The translations under genes were made by a program, and so were the position numbers. A stretch of DNA of 52,744 nucleotides. Source: Thermoplasma sp. Kam2015. GTDB lineage: Archaea > Thermoplasmatota > Thermoplasmata > Thermoplasmatales > Thermoplasmataceae. Shown here one piece after another: positions 1 to 8,713 of this stretch (position 1 is the first letter of the stretch; each line of letters opens with the position of its first letter). The notes below the pieces were generated by a model. The model was not told the DNA's origin. It saw nothing but the letters and a program-made list of their open reading frames with translations, and made no database searches. The stretch covers positions 1-52,744 of the forward strand of contig NZ_QJSM01000014.1 of assembly GCF_003205235.1 (NCBI RefSeq). Reading direction: 5' to 3'.

Positions 1-296
1 AATACAAAGCAGAAGAGAAAGGGATCAATGTCATGATACAGGAGGAGAGCTATACAAGCATATGTTCGTTTCTTGATAACGAAAGCATAGAACACCACAA
101 CACGTACATGGGAAAGAGAATAAAGAGGGGTGTATTCCAGTCTGCAAATGGAACATTAATACATGCGGATCTGAATGCATCCTACAACACAATAAGAAAG
201 GCAATCCCTGAAGCATTTGACGGGATAGAGGGTATTGGGTTATACCCGCGAAGTTTAAGCATCAAAGAGATGATAACTTCCAGAGGTGGATGTTAA
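1..296 (+). mobile_element. tnpB: IS200/IS605-type TnpB, C-terminal fragment (cut by window edge)
   Basis: The reading frame is open from the left window edge (first full codon at base 3) to a TAA at 294-296, so only the last ~97 codons are seen. TnpB is the RuvC-like, RNA-guided nuclease of IS200/IS605 elements. Visible hallmarks are an EESYTS box, the GKRIKRGVF stretch and HADLNASYN, where the Asp matches the third RuvC catalytic acid. The zinc-finger cysteines of many TnpBs are missing: the segment reads CSFLDNE with one Cys, as in the zinc-less archaeal IS1341-like variants. The C-terminus looks natural, not broken. Whether the 5' part is intact cannot be seen. Confidence 0.85.
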
Positions 297-307
297 CATG
301 GTTAACA
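291..307 (+). repeat. Hairpin at the tnpB stop codon, possible IS right-end hairpin
   Basis: TGTTAACATGGTTAACA is a perfect 7-bp inverted repeat with a 3-nt loop; the tnpB stop codon lies in its left arm. Subterminal hairpins at element ends are recognised by TnpA in IS200/IS605 elements, and the 3' end of tnpB is where the guide (omega) RNA arises. The role here is an inference from position. Confidence 0.4.
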
Positions 308-340
308 GAAACCATAACCTCGCGATATAAGCTATATTTC

Positions 341-1402
341 TCAGAAAATGTAGTCAGATGTCCTATCGCTGTTCAGTGGTATATGCGGATCAAAGCCGCA
401 TTTTTTGCACCTTCCATTTTTGTCTAGGCCTACAACCTTTGACGAGAAGATGAAGCGCTCTATGAGAAGATTGCCACAGTTAGGGCAGTACGTGTTCTCG
501 TAGTATCCCGGCACATTTCCTATATATACGTATTTGAAACCCATAGACACGGCAAGATCGCGATGCTTCTTCAGGGTTTCAACCGGGGTTTCTGGCAGAT
601 TCATCATCATATAGTCTGGATGAAACCTCAGAAAACTTATGGGTACATATTCTCCAATTATATCCATTATCCTCTTGAGCATTAATCGCGCATCATCTAG
701 GTTGTCACCAACTTCCGGCACGACAAGGTCTGTTATCTCCACGTGTATTCCTGCAGCTTTCAGGCTTTCTATGGTTCTGAATATGGGTTCTGCTGAGGGC
801 ACGGATATGTATTTCCTGTAGAACGCATCGCTGGCGTTTCCCTTGAAATCCACAGTAGCGGCATCTAGGAAATCTCTGGCATAATCTACTGCTTCAGGCG
901 TTTCGAAGCCGTTGGTCACGAAGATGTTTATCAGGCCTTTTCTCCTGGCTATGACACCGATGTCGTGGGCATATTCCATAAAAATGCTAGGCTCATTGTA
1001 TGTGTAGGCTATGCCGCGGCAGCCCATGCTTATGGCTTCCTCCACTATCTGCTGCGGTTCATAATGATAGCCGGTTATCGTCCTCCTCTGGCTTATGTCA
1101 TAGTTCTGGCAGTACTGACATGCAAAACTGCATCCAACAGTGCTGAGCGAATATATCATTGATCCAGGGAACATGTGAAGGACGGGCTTCTTTTCGATTG
1201 GATCCACATTTATGGCGGCAGGAATCCCGTATACGAGGAGATATAGGTCTCCATCGATATTCTTTCTGACGCCGCAAAAGCCGGTTTTGCCTTCTTTCAG
1301 TTTACAGTATCTGCTGCAGGCTGTGCACTCAACCATGTCATCGATCTTCCGGTAAAGAGTCGCTTTAACCGGCCTGTTGATGACCACCTGCTCTAATGGC
1401 AT
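341..1402 (-). CDS. amrS: AmmeMemoRadiSam-type radical SAM enzyme (AmrS-like)
   Basis: 353 aa. The radical SAM cluster motif is at C91-C95-C98 (CSFACQYC). It is preceded by a Cys-rich N-terminus (C26, C29, C33, C43) and followed by a C-terminal zinc-ribbon-like pair (CPNC, CKKC). This arrangement and the phrases GFCGVR and HMFPGS are typical of the AmrS family, long misannotated as pyruvate formate-lyase activating enzyme. The substrate is unknown; in many genomes the gene sits with memo and AMMECR1, neither of which is present here. The gene is alone on its strand next to an IS end. Confidence 0.88.
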   Translation of the reverse strand: MPLEQVVINRPVKATLYRKIDDMVECTACSRYCKLKEGKTGFCGVRKNIDGDLYLLVYGIPAAINVDPIEKKPVLHMFPGSMIYSLSTVGCSFACQYCQNYDISQRRTITGYHYEPQQIVEEAISMGCRGIAYTYNEPSIFMEYAHDIGVIARRKGLINIFVTNGFETPEAVDYARDFLDAATVDFKGNASDAFYRKYISVPSAEPIFRTIESLKAAGIHVEITDLVVPEVGDNLDDARLMLKRIMDIIGEYVPISFLRFHPDYMMMNLPETPVETLKKHRDLAVSMGFKYVYIGNVPGYYENTYCPNCGNLLIERFIFSSKVVGLDKNGRCKKCGFDPHIPLNSDRTSDYIF

Positions 1403-1577
1403 AATAGATCATAATATCAATGAAATGCAAGCATTTAGCTGTTTTGTATTGGCTGAATATATACCTTTTATCTTCTTCTTTTTAAGAAGTGCTTTATAGA
1501 ATGGTTAGGGATTGGGTGGCTCATGCTGAGAAATCATGCGAGGAATAATTAAATAGCGGCCTTGGAATTAGATGATC

Positions 1578-2663
1578 ATGCAGATCAATTTCTACAGGGT
1601 TAGAATCCCATTTCTAAGGCCATTCACAACGAGTTTTGGAACAGAGGAATACAGGGAGGCACTGCTTTTCAGGATTTCGCACGAAGGCATAGATGCATAT
1701 TCCGAATCAGTCACATCGGTGATACCAGACTACGGATATGAAGATAACACCACTGCCATGCATGTGATAAGGGATCTTGCGGCAAAATATATCGCAGACC
1801 TACCTGATCCAGCCACATTTATGGAGAGGGTGAAGGGGATAAAGGGACACAATATGGCAAAGGCCGCACTGGAGATGCTGCTCTGGGATTATCACAGCAA
1901 GGCTAGCAATCAGCCTCTTTACAGATATTTGGGAAAGAGCAGAGGCTATGCCAACGTTGGAATATCCATAGGCATGGCTAAGATTGAAGATATGGAGGAT
2001 CAGATAGAGAAGGCCCTATCGCTGGGATACAAGAGGATAAAGGTGAAGATCGCAAGGGGAAGGGAAAACATAGTCAAAGAGATACGCGATTCGTTTCCTG
2101 ATATACCCTTGAGCGTGGATGCGAACGGAGATTACGGTGCGGCCGATATACCGAGGTTAAAGGATCTGGACAGGTACGATCTTGAATATATCGAACAACC
2201 ATTTCCCGGTGATGATCTGATATATCATTCCAAGCTGAAAAAGGAGATCTCAACACCCATATGTCTTGACGAATCTATAACCTCTGCGGATAAGGCTCTG
2301 AAGGCCTTCGATATAGGAGCTGCTGACGTTATAAATATCAAACCAGGACGCATTGGGGGGTTCTCAGAATCGCTGAAGGTCGCAGAGATAGCTAGAGAGA
2401 ATGGAGGTCATGTCTGGGTTGGTGGAATGCTTGAGACGGGCATAGGCAGGGCATTCAACATAGCCTTTGCATCCCTGGAGATGGTTGATTATCCTGGAGA
2501 TACATCACCCAACGAAAAGTACTTTGGCAAAGACATCGTTCTAAACCCATTCAAGATGAAGAATGGGATCATAGAACCGTATCATGATGCTGGCATAGGG
2601 GTAAGGATCGATGAGGGCGCTCTGATTAGGTACATGGTCGAGGCGGGCACCATATCAATCTGA
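1578..2663 (+). CDS. menC: o-succinylbenzoate synthase / N-acylamino acid racemase (enolase superfamily)
   Basis: About 361 aa. Enolase-superfamily barrel with the catalytic set in order: KVK (near residue 159), VDANG, the Glu of YIEQP, LDES and the Lys of NIKPGR. The C-terminal GGMLETGIGRA and PGDTSPNEKYF boxes are those of the OSBS/NSAR family, not of muconate or dipeptide enzymes. MenC makes o-succinylbenzoate for menaquinone, which Thermoplasma contains. An ATG at 1572 is also in frame; a TATA-like TTAAATA at 1549-1555 lies 26 nt before the ATG at 1578, which favours a leaderless start there. The 3' end overlaps the convergent gene by 9 bp. Racemase activity cannot be excluded. Confidence 0.8.
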   Translation: MQINFYRVRIPFLRPFTTSFGTEEYREALLFRISHEGIDAYSESVTSVIPDYGYEDNTTAMHVIRDLAAKYIADLPDPATFMERVKGIKGHNMAKAALEMLLWDYHSKASNQPLYRYLGKSRGYANVGISIGMAKIEDMEDQIEKALSLGYKRIKVKIARGRENIVKEIRDSFPDIPLSVDANGDYGAADIPRLKDLDRYDLEYIEQPFPGDDLIYHSKLKKEISTPICLDESITSADKALKAFDIGAADVINIKPGRIGGFSESLKVAEIARENGGHVWVGGMLETGIGRAFNIAFASLEMVDYPGDTSPNEKYFGKDIVLNPFKMKNGIIEPYHDAGIGVRIDEGALIRYMVEAGTISI

Positions 2664-3623
2664 TGAGGCCTTGTAAATCCTGTCGATTGTTATTATGTCT
2701 CTTAGCGCTATCTCCGGAGGCATGGGTACAGGTTCGTCCTTCTCCACCGATTCAAGAAAGCCTCCGATCTCCTTTTCTATCACGTCATAAGTTTCGACGG
2801 GAATATGCTTCCCGTTGACTATTATATCTCCATAGGCCGTCTTTCTCTTCCTCTGTGTCCACGGTTCCAATGGCTTCGTTCCGACATCTTCATAGATGCT
2901 TCCATTATCACCAATAATTTCAAATTCAGGTATCAGCGGATACTCTGGATAATTCCATGAATAGAAGAATATGCCGTGCATACCGTTTTCAAAATTGAAC
3001 ACCGCCTCAGCCGTATCTTCACCCACATAATCCCACGTTCTGTGTACGAACGATCGAAGAGATCTGAAATTCCCGCCAAAATTAAGCAGTGTATCGATAT
3101 AGTGCGTGCCTTCATCGATCAGTATACCCCGGCCTACCATCCCCTTTTCGTTTCTCCAACCCTCCAGCTTTCTGTAGGACTGATGCCTCACTATAACTGT
3201 GTGCGGTGTCCCTATCTCCCCGTTCTTTATCCTGCGGAGGGCCTCCGCAACTGATGGATCGAAGTAGAACTGTTCGGCAACCATGAACTTCAATTTAGAC
3301 TCATTTGCCTGCTGTATCAGGCTTATGCCAGAATCTATGTCAGGTGTTATGGGTTTCTCAACAAGCAGATTCTTCTTTGCTCTGATCGCAAGTGTACCCA
3401 TTTCGTAATGCAGGCCATCAGGTACTACAAGATCTATAATATCTGCATTTGATCGCAGAGCATCTTCATAGTTTTCGTATACCTTAGATATTCTGAACTG
3501 TTCCATGCATCTTCTGGCTTCTTCCGGATCTCTCTCCACTATTGCCACATCGTAGCCGAGCTTTGAATAGATCCTTAGGTGCTCCTTCCCGAAACCCCTG
3601 CAACCAACCAATACAATATCCAT
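2655..3623 (-). CDS. Gfo/Idh/MocA family NAD(P)-dependent oxidoreductase
   Basis: 322 aa, normal for the family. The N-terminal Rossmann fold starts with VLVGCRGFGKEH and carries the family EKP motif at residues 89-91 (LLVEKPI). The C-terminal alpha/beta domain contains DEGTHYIDTLL, where the His is the usual catalytic position. Such enzymes oxidise or reduce sugars, inositols or related alcohols; the substrate cannot be told. A TTTAAG box about 28 nt before the ATG suggests its own promoter. The next gene on the same strand, an SDR, is separated by 155 nt, so a shared operon is not clear. Confidence 0.87.
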   Translation of the reverse strand: MDIVLVGCRGFGKEHLRIYSKLGYDVAIVERDPEEARRCMEQFRISKVYENYEDALRSNADIIDLVVPDGLHYEMGTLAIRAKKNLLVEKPITPDIDSGISLIQQANESKLKFMVAEQFYFDPSVAEALRRIKNGEIGTPHTVIVRHQSYRKLEGWRNEKGMVGRGILIDEGTHYIDTLLNFGGNFRSLRSFVHRTWDYVGEDTAEAVFNFENGMHGIFFYSWNYPEYPLIPEFEIIGDNGSIYEDVGTKPLEPWTQRKRKTAYGDIIVNGKHIPVETYDVIEKEIGGFLESVEKDEPVPMPPEIALRDIITIDRIYKASSD

Positions 3624-3778
3624 ATGGGCTTAAAATTGTCCTATGACACTTAAACCTTTTGATTATAATTATTTTATTTAATGATAACGTAAAAAGATAG
3701 CATGCCACTATGACCCTTAAAATTATGACCTCTCTGAACTGAACTTATTTTCAAAATGTGAAATAATAAAAAATAAGT

Positions 3779-4546
3779 TTATACGCTGTGGGTCAGGTTA
3801 TCGATCCTGCCTCCGTCGATCACGATGACCTGTCCGTTCATGTATTCTGAATCGTCCGAGGCAAGGAAAAGCGCTACGTTACCAACGTACTCTGGCCTGC
3901 CGATCATTTTCAGCGTTGTTTTGGATCTGAAATCGTCTTCAAGCTTCCTGATCTCATCTTGGCTCTTTCCGCCTATGGTGAGATCGGTCTCGATCCAGCC
4001 CGGCGCTATTGCGTTTACCCTTATTCCATATTCTGAGAGGTCAAAGGCAAGCCTCTTCGTCAGCATGATGACACCGGCTTTGGTTATGGAATAGAATGTT
4101 GTGTTTCTGGCGGCGGTTCCTATTCCAGCGTTTGATGCTATATTTATTATCTTTCCCTTTTTCTCCTTCAGATCCTGGAGGAATTCGAGAGTTGTGTATA
4201 TCTGCCCCATGAGGTTCACATCTATCATACGCCTGACCTTGGAGTCATCATACTGGTCAAAGGGCATTAGATACCATATCCCCGAGTTGTTGACGAGTAT
4301 GTCTATCTTTCCCAACTTGCTGTGGATCTCCATTGCCATCCTGTGAACCTGTTCACGGTCAGATACGTCTGCCTTGAATATTTCCCCACCGGTTTTCTTT
4401 TTCACCTCAAGGGCACTTCTTTCATCGCTGTTGTAATTTATGGCTACTTTGGCCCCTTCTTCGGAAAATTTCTCTGCAATAGCCCTTCCAAGACCCTTGC
4501 TTGCGCCAGTTATGAGCGCAATCTTTCCTTCAAGCTTTCCAGACAT
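3779..4546 (-). CDS. Short-chain dehydrogenase/reductase (SDR, classical)
   Basis: 255 aa. Classical SDR with the cofactor motif TGASKGLG (13-20), NNSG (86-89), catalytic Ser138, Tyr152 and Lys156 (YSITK), and a C-terminal GGR end. An Asn-Tyr after the second strand rather than an acidic residue suggests NADP preference, which is only an inference. It resembles 3-oxoacyl-ACP reductases and glucose/aldose dehydrogenases of this fold. Thermoplasma uses aldose dehydrogenases in non-phosphorylative sugar breakdown, and a sugar porter is divergently transcribed next door, so a sugar substrate is plausible but not shown. An AAAATATTTT box lies about 29 nt upstream of the ATG. Confidence 0.85.
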   Translation of the reverse strand: MSGKLEGKIALITGASKGLGRAIAEKFSEEGAKVAINYNSDERSALEVKKKTGGEIFKADVSDREQVHRMAMEIHSKLGKIDILVNNSGIWYLMPFDQYDDSKVRRMIDVNLMGQIYTTLEFLQDLKEKKGKIINIASNAGIGTAARNTTFYSITKAGVIMLTKRLAFDLSEYGIRVNAIAPGWIETDLTIGGKSQDEIRKLEDDFRSKTTLKMIGRPEYVGNVALFLASDDSEYMNGQVIVIDGGRIDNLTHSV

Positions 4547-4818
4547 ACATGGTTATTAGGGCATCTTTGAAAAATATTTTCCAAATTGCATTATTATATA
4601 TATTTAGCATCTTTATCGATTATTATTTGATATTAGAATATTTCATTGGTTCTTCTTATTTCCATCCATGTTGATCTATATTAATTTTGCTGGTATTCAT
4701 CCATTCTTTATATATCAGGTCATCTAGGTATTTATAATGATGTATGAAAATATATATATTTTAAACGTTCCGCAATTTAATGTAAGAAAATTATTAAGTA
4801 TTATGCGGATTTTATAGC

Positions 4819-6276
4819 ATGGAATCTTCAGTCAGATATTCAGAACTGATCGAAAGACTCGATATGAGCAAGGTCACCAGATTCTACTGGCTTCTGACGA
4901 TACTCGCTACCATAGGCGGATTCCTTTTCGGATATGATACTGCAAATATCGGATCTGCTTTACCATTCATAGAGAGGATATACCCAGGGATATCCGGATT
5001 TGTAGAAGGTTATTTGGTTGCGGGAGCATCTCTAGGCGCTGGCGTTGGTGCACTTGTTGCTGCAGGCCTTACTGACAGATATGGAAGAAAGTATCTGCTT
5101 ATAGCGGATGCAGCCATATATGCGGCTGGAGCACTGCTTTCGGCCTTCACCGTTGATCTAGTCATGCTTCTGCTTTCAAGAACTCTGATAGGTATAGCAG
5201 TGGGTGCAGACTCTGGGATAGCAACTGCTTACATAGCTGAATATGCGCCGAAGGCTAAAAGAGGAACCTTGGGAATACTGCAGCAGTGGATGATAACGAT
5301 CGGAATTCTCGGCGCTTATCTTGTTGGGATGGCTACCCTCTTCTTTGCTCCAGGTCTGGCGTTCAAGTTTGGCTGGAGGATAATGTTGGGGGTTGCCGCC
5401 ATACCGGCAGCCATCGGCCTTGCATTCAGGTTTATGATGCCAGAGTCCCCCAGATGGCTCCTGGTCAAGGGAAAATATCGAGAAGCAGCCACATCGCTCA
5501 AAAAACTTGGAATATCAATGAATGAAGAAGAGCTGAAGTCTGTTAAACTTACACAGCCGCATGGTATAACTCCTGGTGTGAAGAGGGCTCTGCTGATAGT
5601 TGGCCTGTTCTTCGTGTTCCAGCAGATAACAGGAATAAACATACCATTCTATTACGGTCCGGTTGTTCTCCAGAACCTGCACATAGTGGGAAAATCGACG
5701 TCGCTCGTCTACAGCATATACTATTCGGTAGCGGCTTCTGCCATACTTGCCATAATAAACGTCGCGGCCACATACATAGGTTTCAGGTATATCGATTCTG
5801 TCGGTAGGAGGAAGCTGGCTCTGATGGGCTACGCAGGCATGACGTTCTTTGGAATACTTGGTGGCTTGCTGTTATACCTAAAGCTCGACATAGGCCTGTT
5901 CATAGCATTCGCCGGGTTCATCATATTCTTTGCATTCGGGGTTGGAGGAACAGGCTGGATGATACAGGGAGAATACTTCCCAACAAGCATGAGAGGCCTT
6001 TATGCATCGCTGGGTGCATTCATAGACTGGATTGCCAATTTTGCCATAGTTGAACTCTTCCCAGTGATGGATTCAGCCATAACGATAAAGAACGTGGAGT
6101 TTGTCTTTGGAATCCTGTCCCTTATAGCTCTGATACTGTTTTACTACATAATGCCAGAGACCAAGGGCCTTTCCGTAGAGCAGATAGACACGCTGTTCGA
6201 AAACAACACGCTGGGGCAGATGAAGAAAGCCTCCATATCAATAAGAAATGAGACTGCACCAGCCGATCCAAAATGA
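4819..6276 (+). CDS. MFS sugar porter family transporter
   Basis: 485 aa with about 12 hydrophobic helices. Sugar-porter signatures are clear: GYDTANIGSALP in helix 1, DRYGRKYLL in the loop 2-3, PESPRWLL before the central loop, QQITGINIPFYYGP in helix 7 and PETKGLSVEQID at the C-terminal end. These proteins carry glucose, xylose, arabinose or similar sugars, usually by proton symport, which suits an organism living at low external pH. A TTATTAAG box about 24 nt before the ATG suggests a leaderless transcript. The divergent neighbour is an SDR dehydrogenase. The transported sugar is not known. Confidence 0.9.
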   Translation: MESSVRYSELIERLDMSKVTRFYWLLTILATIGGFLFGYDTANIGSALPFIERIYPGISGFVEGYLVAGASLGAGVGALVAAGLTDRYGRKYLLIADAAIYAAGALLSAFTVDLVMLLLSRTLIGIAVGADSGIATAYIAEYAPKAKRGTLGILQQWMITIGILGAYLVGMATLFFAPGLAFKFGWRIMLGVAAIPAAIGLAFRFMMPESPRWLLVKGKYREAATSLKKLGISMNEEELKSVKLTQPHGITPGVKRALLIVGLFFVFQQITGINIPFYYGPVVLQNLHIVGKSTSLVYSIYYSVAASAILAIINVAATYIGFRYIDSVGRRKLALMGYAGMTFFGILGGLLLYLKLDIGLFIAFAGFIIFFAFGVGGTGWMIQGEYFPTSMRGLYASLGAFIDWIANFAIVELFPVMDSAITIKNVEFVFGILSLIALILFYYIMPETKGLSVEQIDTLFENNTLGQMKKASISIRNETAPADPK

Positions 6277-6337
6277 CTTATTTTATTAAATTTTTATCAA
6301 AAACATTTTAATAAGGCAATTGTGTTCTCTTGCTATA

Positions 6338-6850
6338 ATGAGGAAGAAGATCCTACTGATAGGTCTCATCATATTCATAATCGGAATCGCAATGACTGCC
6401 GGCGGAGATTATCTCGTGGGGCATTACACGGTAACCAGTACCGTTATGATGCAGAGTAAAGTTGGAATGAGCTACTATGAGATCACCATATTTGCGCCGT
6501 CTCTTCTAACTGTTGACAGCACATTTTCACCGCTATACCTGGTGTCATCGGCGAATTTGACCGGCCTCAATGCATCTAATGTGGCATCAAGATCCATAAG
6601 CCCGCTGACCACCACTTCGGTGTCCTCAGAGCATGTGTGGGCCTACGATCTCACAGCCGCAGGATCTTACTACATAGTGGCATTCAACAGCTCTGCTGCG
6701 GCCATAACTTGGAGTTACATACCTCTAGGTTACACATATCTGTCAGTTGTGATGCTGATAGGCATAGTTCTCATAATAGTTGGAATAATAATAGCAGTGA
6801 TCGGTCTTATTCTAAGGAAAAAACAGGTGCCGGAAGAACCACAGATCTGA
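6338..6850 (+). CDS. Small membrane protein, TM-ectodomain-TM, unknown function
   Basis: 170 aa. A Lys/Arg-rich start (MRKK) leads into an N-terminal membrane helix (about residues 5-21), then a Ser/Thr-rich outside domain of about 110 residues with NxT sites, then a long C-terminal helix ending in RKK. I chose the ATG at 6338 over an in-frame TTG at 6320 because a TTTAATA box at 6307-6313 lies about 27 nt upstream, fitting a leaderless transcript. I recognise no domain. The same architecture recurs in the unrelated-looking gene at 14969-15475. The prepilin peptidase gene follows after 48 nt with its own TATA-like box. Confidence 0.7.
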   Translation: MRKKILLIGLIIFIIGIAMTAGGDYLVGHYTVTSTVMMQSKVGMSYYEITIFAPSLLTVDSTFSPLYLVSSANLTGLNASNVASRSISPLTTTSVSSEHVWAYDLTAAGSYYIVAFNSSAAAITWSYIPLGYTYLSVVMLIGIVLIIVGIIIAVIGLILRKKQVPEEPQI

Positions 6851-6898
6851 TGCTTCACTTCCTATCGTGAAAATATTTAATAAATTACGAGATCTTCA

Positions 6899-7594
6899 AT
6901 GGGTTTAATGCTGTTCAGCTATGGGCTATTGATCGCCTCATTTTTCGTCTTCGTGATTACGGCTATTTACTCATCGCTATCAGACATGAGGAAGAGGAGC
7001 GTTAATTCATTCACCTTTCTTCCCATGTTTGCAGTTGCTGCGCTGTATTATGCCCTTATACATGATTATTATCTTACTGCTTTCACCTTGACCATTGCCG
7101 CTGCCACATTCATACGCACAGATTCCTATATTTATCTAATCTTGCCCGTGGCCGCGTTTATAATGGCCATGATCCTTGGATGCTTGAGCATCGGATCAAC
7201 AATAGCTGTTGTTCTGACACTGCTGGGTTACAGAGAGACTCTCTTTGGCATCGGAGATGTGAAGGCCGAGGTCTCGTATATACTGGCTTTCCAGTATATT
7301 AGCAGGCCCTTATTTGGTGCATCAGTTTTTGCGATCAGCTTTCTGATATACCTTTCAATATTCTCCGTTCTGGCTATAGCAGCATTCTATGTCCATGCTA
7401 CGATTATAGGTCTAAAATTCAGAGGTATTCATCTCGCATACGACGAAGCAGAGTATTCAAGAAACAGGCAAAAGTACAGAGTAATCGGTTCAGGCGACCA
7501 GGCAATTATGTCATACAGGATGCCATTCCTCGTTCCCATAAACCTCGCTGCCTTATTCGCAGTTCTGATTGGACTGCCACAGATGTTCATTTGA
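6899..7594 (+). CDS. Prepilin/preflagellin peptidase, A24 family (PibD/FlaK-like)
   Basis: 231 aa polytopic membrane protein with about six helices. The two catalytic aspartates of the A24 aspartic peptidases are recognisable: SLSDMRKRSV near residue 29 (first Asp followed by basic residues) and the FGIGDVKAE motif (GxGD) near residue 120. These enzymes cut class III signal peptides of archaellins, pilins and pilin-like binding proteins at the inner face of the membrane. No archaellum or pilus genes are in the window. ATTTAATAAA centred about 22 nt upstream suggests a leaderless start. Confidence in the fold is good; whether it serves archaella, pili or both is open. Confidence 0.8.
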   Translation: MGLMLFSYGLLIASFFVFVITAIYSSLSDMRKRSVNSFTFLPMFAVAALYYALIHDYYLTAFTLTIAAATFIRTDSYIYLILPVAAFIMAMILGCLSIGSTIAVVLTLLGYRETLFGIGDVKAEVSYILAFQYISRPLFGASVFAISFLIYLSIFSVLAIAAFYVHATIIGLKFRGIHLAYDEAEYSRNRQKYRVIGSGDQAIMSYRMPFLVPINLAALFAVLIGLPQMFI

Positions 7595-7678
7595 TATTTC
7601 ATTCGGCGAGATGTAATTTAGGGTTATTTTCCCGAAAGGAAGAGATAAAATACTGGAGGGCAATGCATCCTCGATCAG

Positions 7679-8713
7679 GTGCATCAATTGGCTGTGGAAC
7701 AGAAAATGCCAGAATTTGTCATTCGCGATGTGGAGGAGGCCGATGCCAGGCTGAAAGAGCTTGGATCAAAGAGAATACTCCTGCAGCTGCCCGACGGCTT
7801 GAAGCCCTATGTATTTGACTATTTCAATTATCTTTCCCAGAGATACGATGTTATAGTGTCTTCGTCCCCCGTGTATGGTGCATGCGATATCGGCCCTTCG
7901 TATCTCTATGATAGGGTAGATGCGATAGTTCAGATCGGGCATTCGGTAATGCGGAACATTAAGTATCCGAAGCCAGTAATATTCATTGAACATTACAGGG
8001 ATGTTGAGATAAGGGAATTTGATACGAAACCCATTGAAAAATATTCTAAGATAGGACTCATCTATTCAATACAGTATCGTTTTGCTGCTCAACGCGTTAA
8101 GAGCATACTCGAGGCGAGGTCGTTCACCGTCCTTATAGGAAAATCAGATAGAAGAATGGCCTACGACGGTCAAGTTCTTGGATGCAACTTCAGCTCAGTT
8201 CACTCCATTGAGAATGAGGTGGACGCATTTCTGATAGTTTCCACCGGTATATTCCATGCGCTGGGATCGCAGATATCCACAGATAAGCCCGTGTTTCTAT
8301 TTGATCTGAACGAGATGTCGTTAAAGCCTATGGAGAAGGAGGCTGACGCCTTTATAAGAAGGCGCTATGCACAAATATACCGTGCCATGGATGCCAGAAA
8401 GATATGCTTTATCGTTGACACAAGGATAGGACAGCGCAGGGAGCGGCTTGCCAGGAAACTGATGCAGGATGCAAAGGGCCTGGGTATGGAGGCGATACTG
8501 GCCTATACGGACAATATCAGCGATATGGACATGCAGAATATGGGTTGCAATCTCATCGTTTACACAGGATGCCCGAGAGTACCAATCGACGATCAGGAGA
8601 AATTTTCCGTACCCATATTGACGCCAGCCGAATTCGGGATGGCTTTTCTCAAATCAACGAACAGATACGTGCTTGACGAGATAGTTTCAGTCGACGATCC
8701 TGCCGATCAGTGA
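7679..8713 (+). CDS. dph2: 2-(3-amino-3-carboxypropyl)histidine synthase, diphthamide biosynthesis
   Basis: 344 aa from a GTG start. Dph2 transfers the 3-amino-3-carboxypropyl group of SAM to a histidine of elongation factor 2, the first step of diphthamide synthesis, using a non-classical radical SAM [4Fe-4S] cluster. The three cluster cysteines, one per domain, are visible: C69 (VYGACDIG), C169 (GQVLGCNF) and C298 (YTGCPRVPID). LLQLPDGLK near the N-terminus is typical. An ATG at 7706 is an alternative start; ATAAAATA at 7646-7653 is placed about right for the GTG. The 3' end overlaps the convergent methylthiotransferase gene by 27 bp. Confidence 0.92.
   Translation: MHQLAVEQKMPEFVIRDVEEADARLKELGSKRILLQLPDGLKPYVFDYFNYLSQRYDVIVSSSPVYGACDIGPSYLYDRVDAIVQIGHSVMRNIKYPKPVIFIEHYRDVEIREFDTKPIEKYSKIGLIYSIQYRFAAQRVKSILEARSFTVLIGKSDRRMAYDGQVLGCNFSSVHSIENEVDAFLIVSTGIFHALGSQISTDKPVFLFDLNEMSLKPMEKEADAFIRRRYAQIYRAMDARKICFIVDTRIGQRRERLARKLMQDAKGLGMEAILAYTDNISDMDMQNMGCNLIVYTGCPRVPIDDQEKFSVPILTPAEFGMAFLKSTNRYVLDEIVSVDDPADQ

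Noticed and set aside
7591-7818. Open frame of 75 codons before and inside dph2
   Set aside because: Most of it lies in the wrong frame of dph2, no known domain, no SD motif or TATA box for it.
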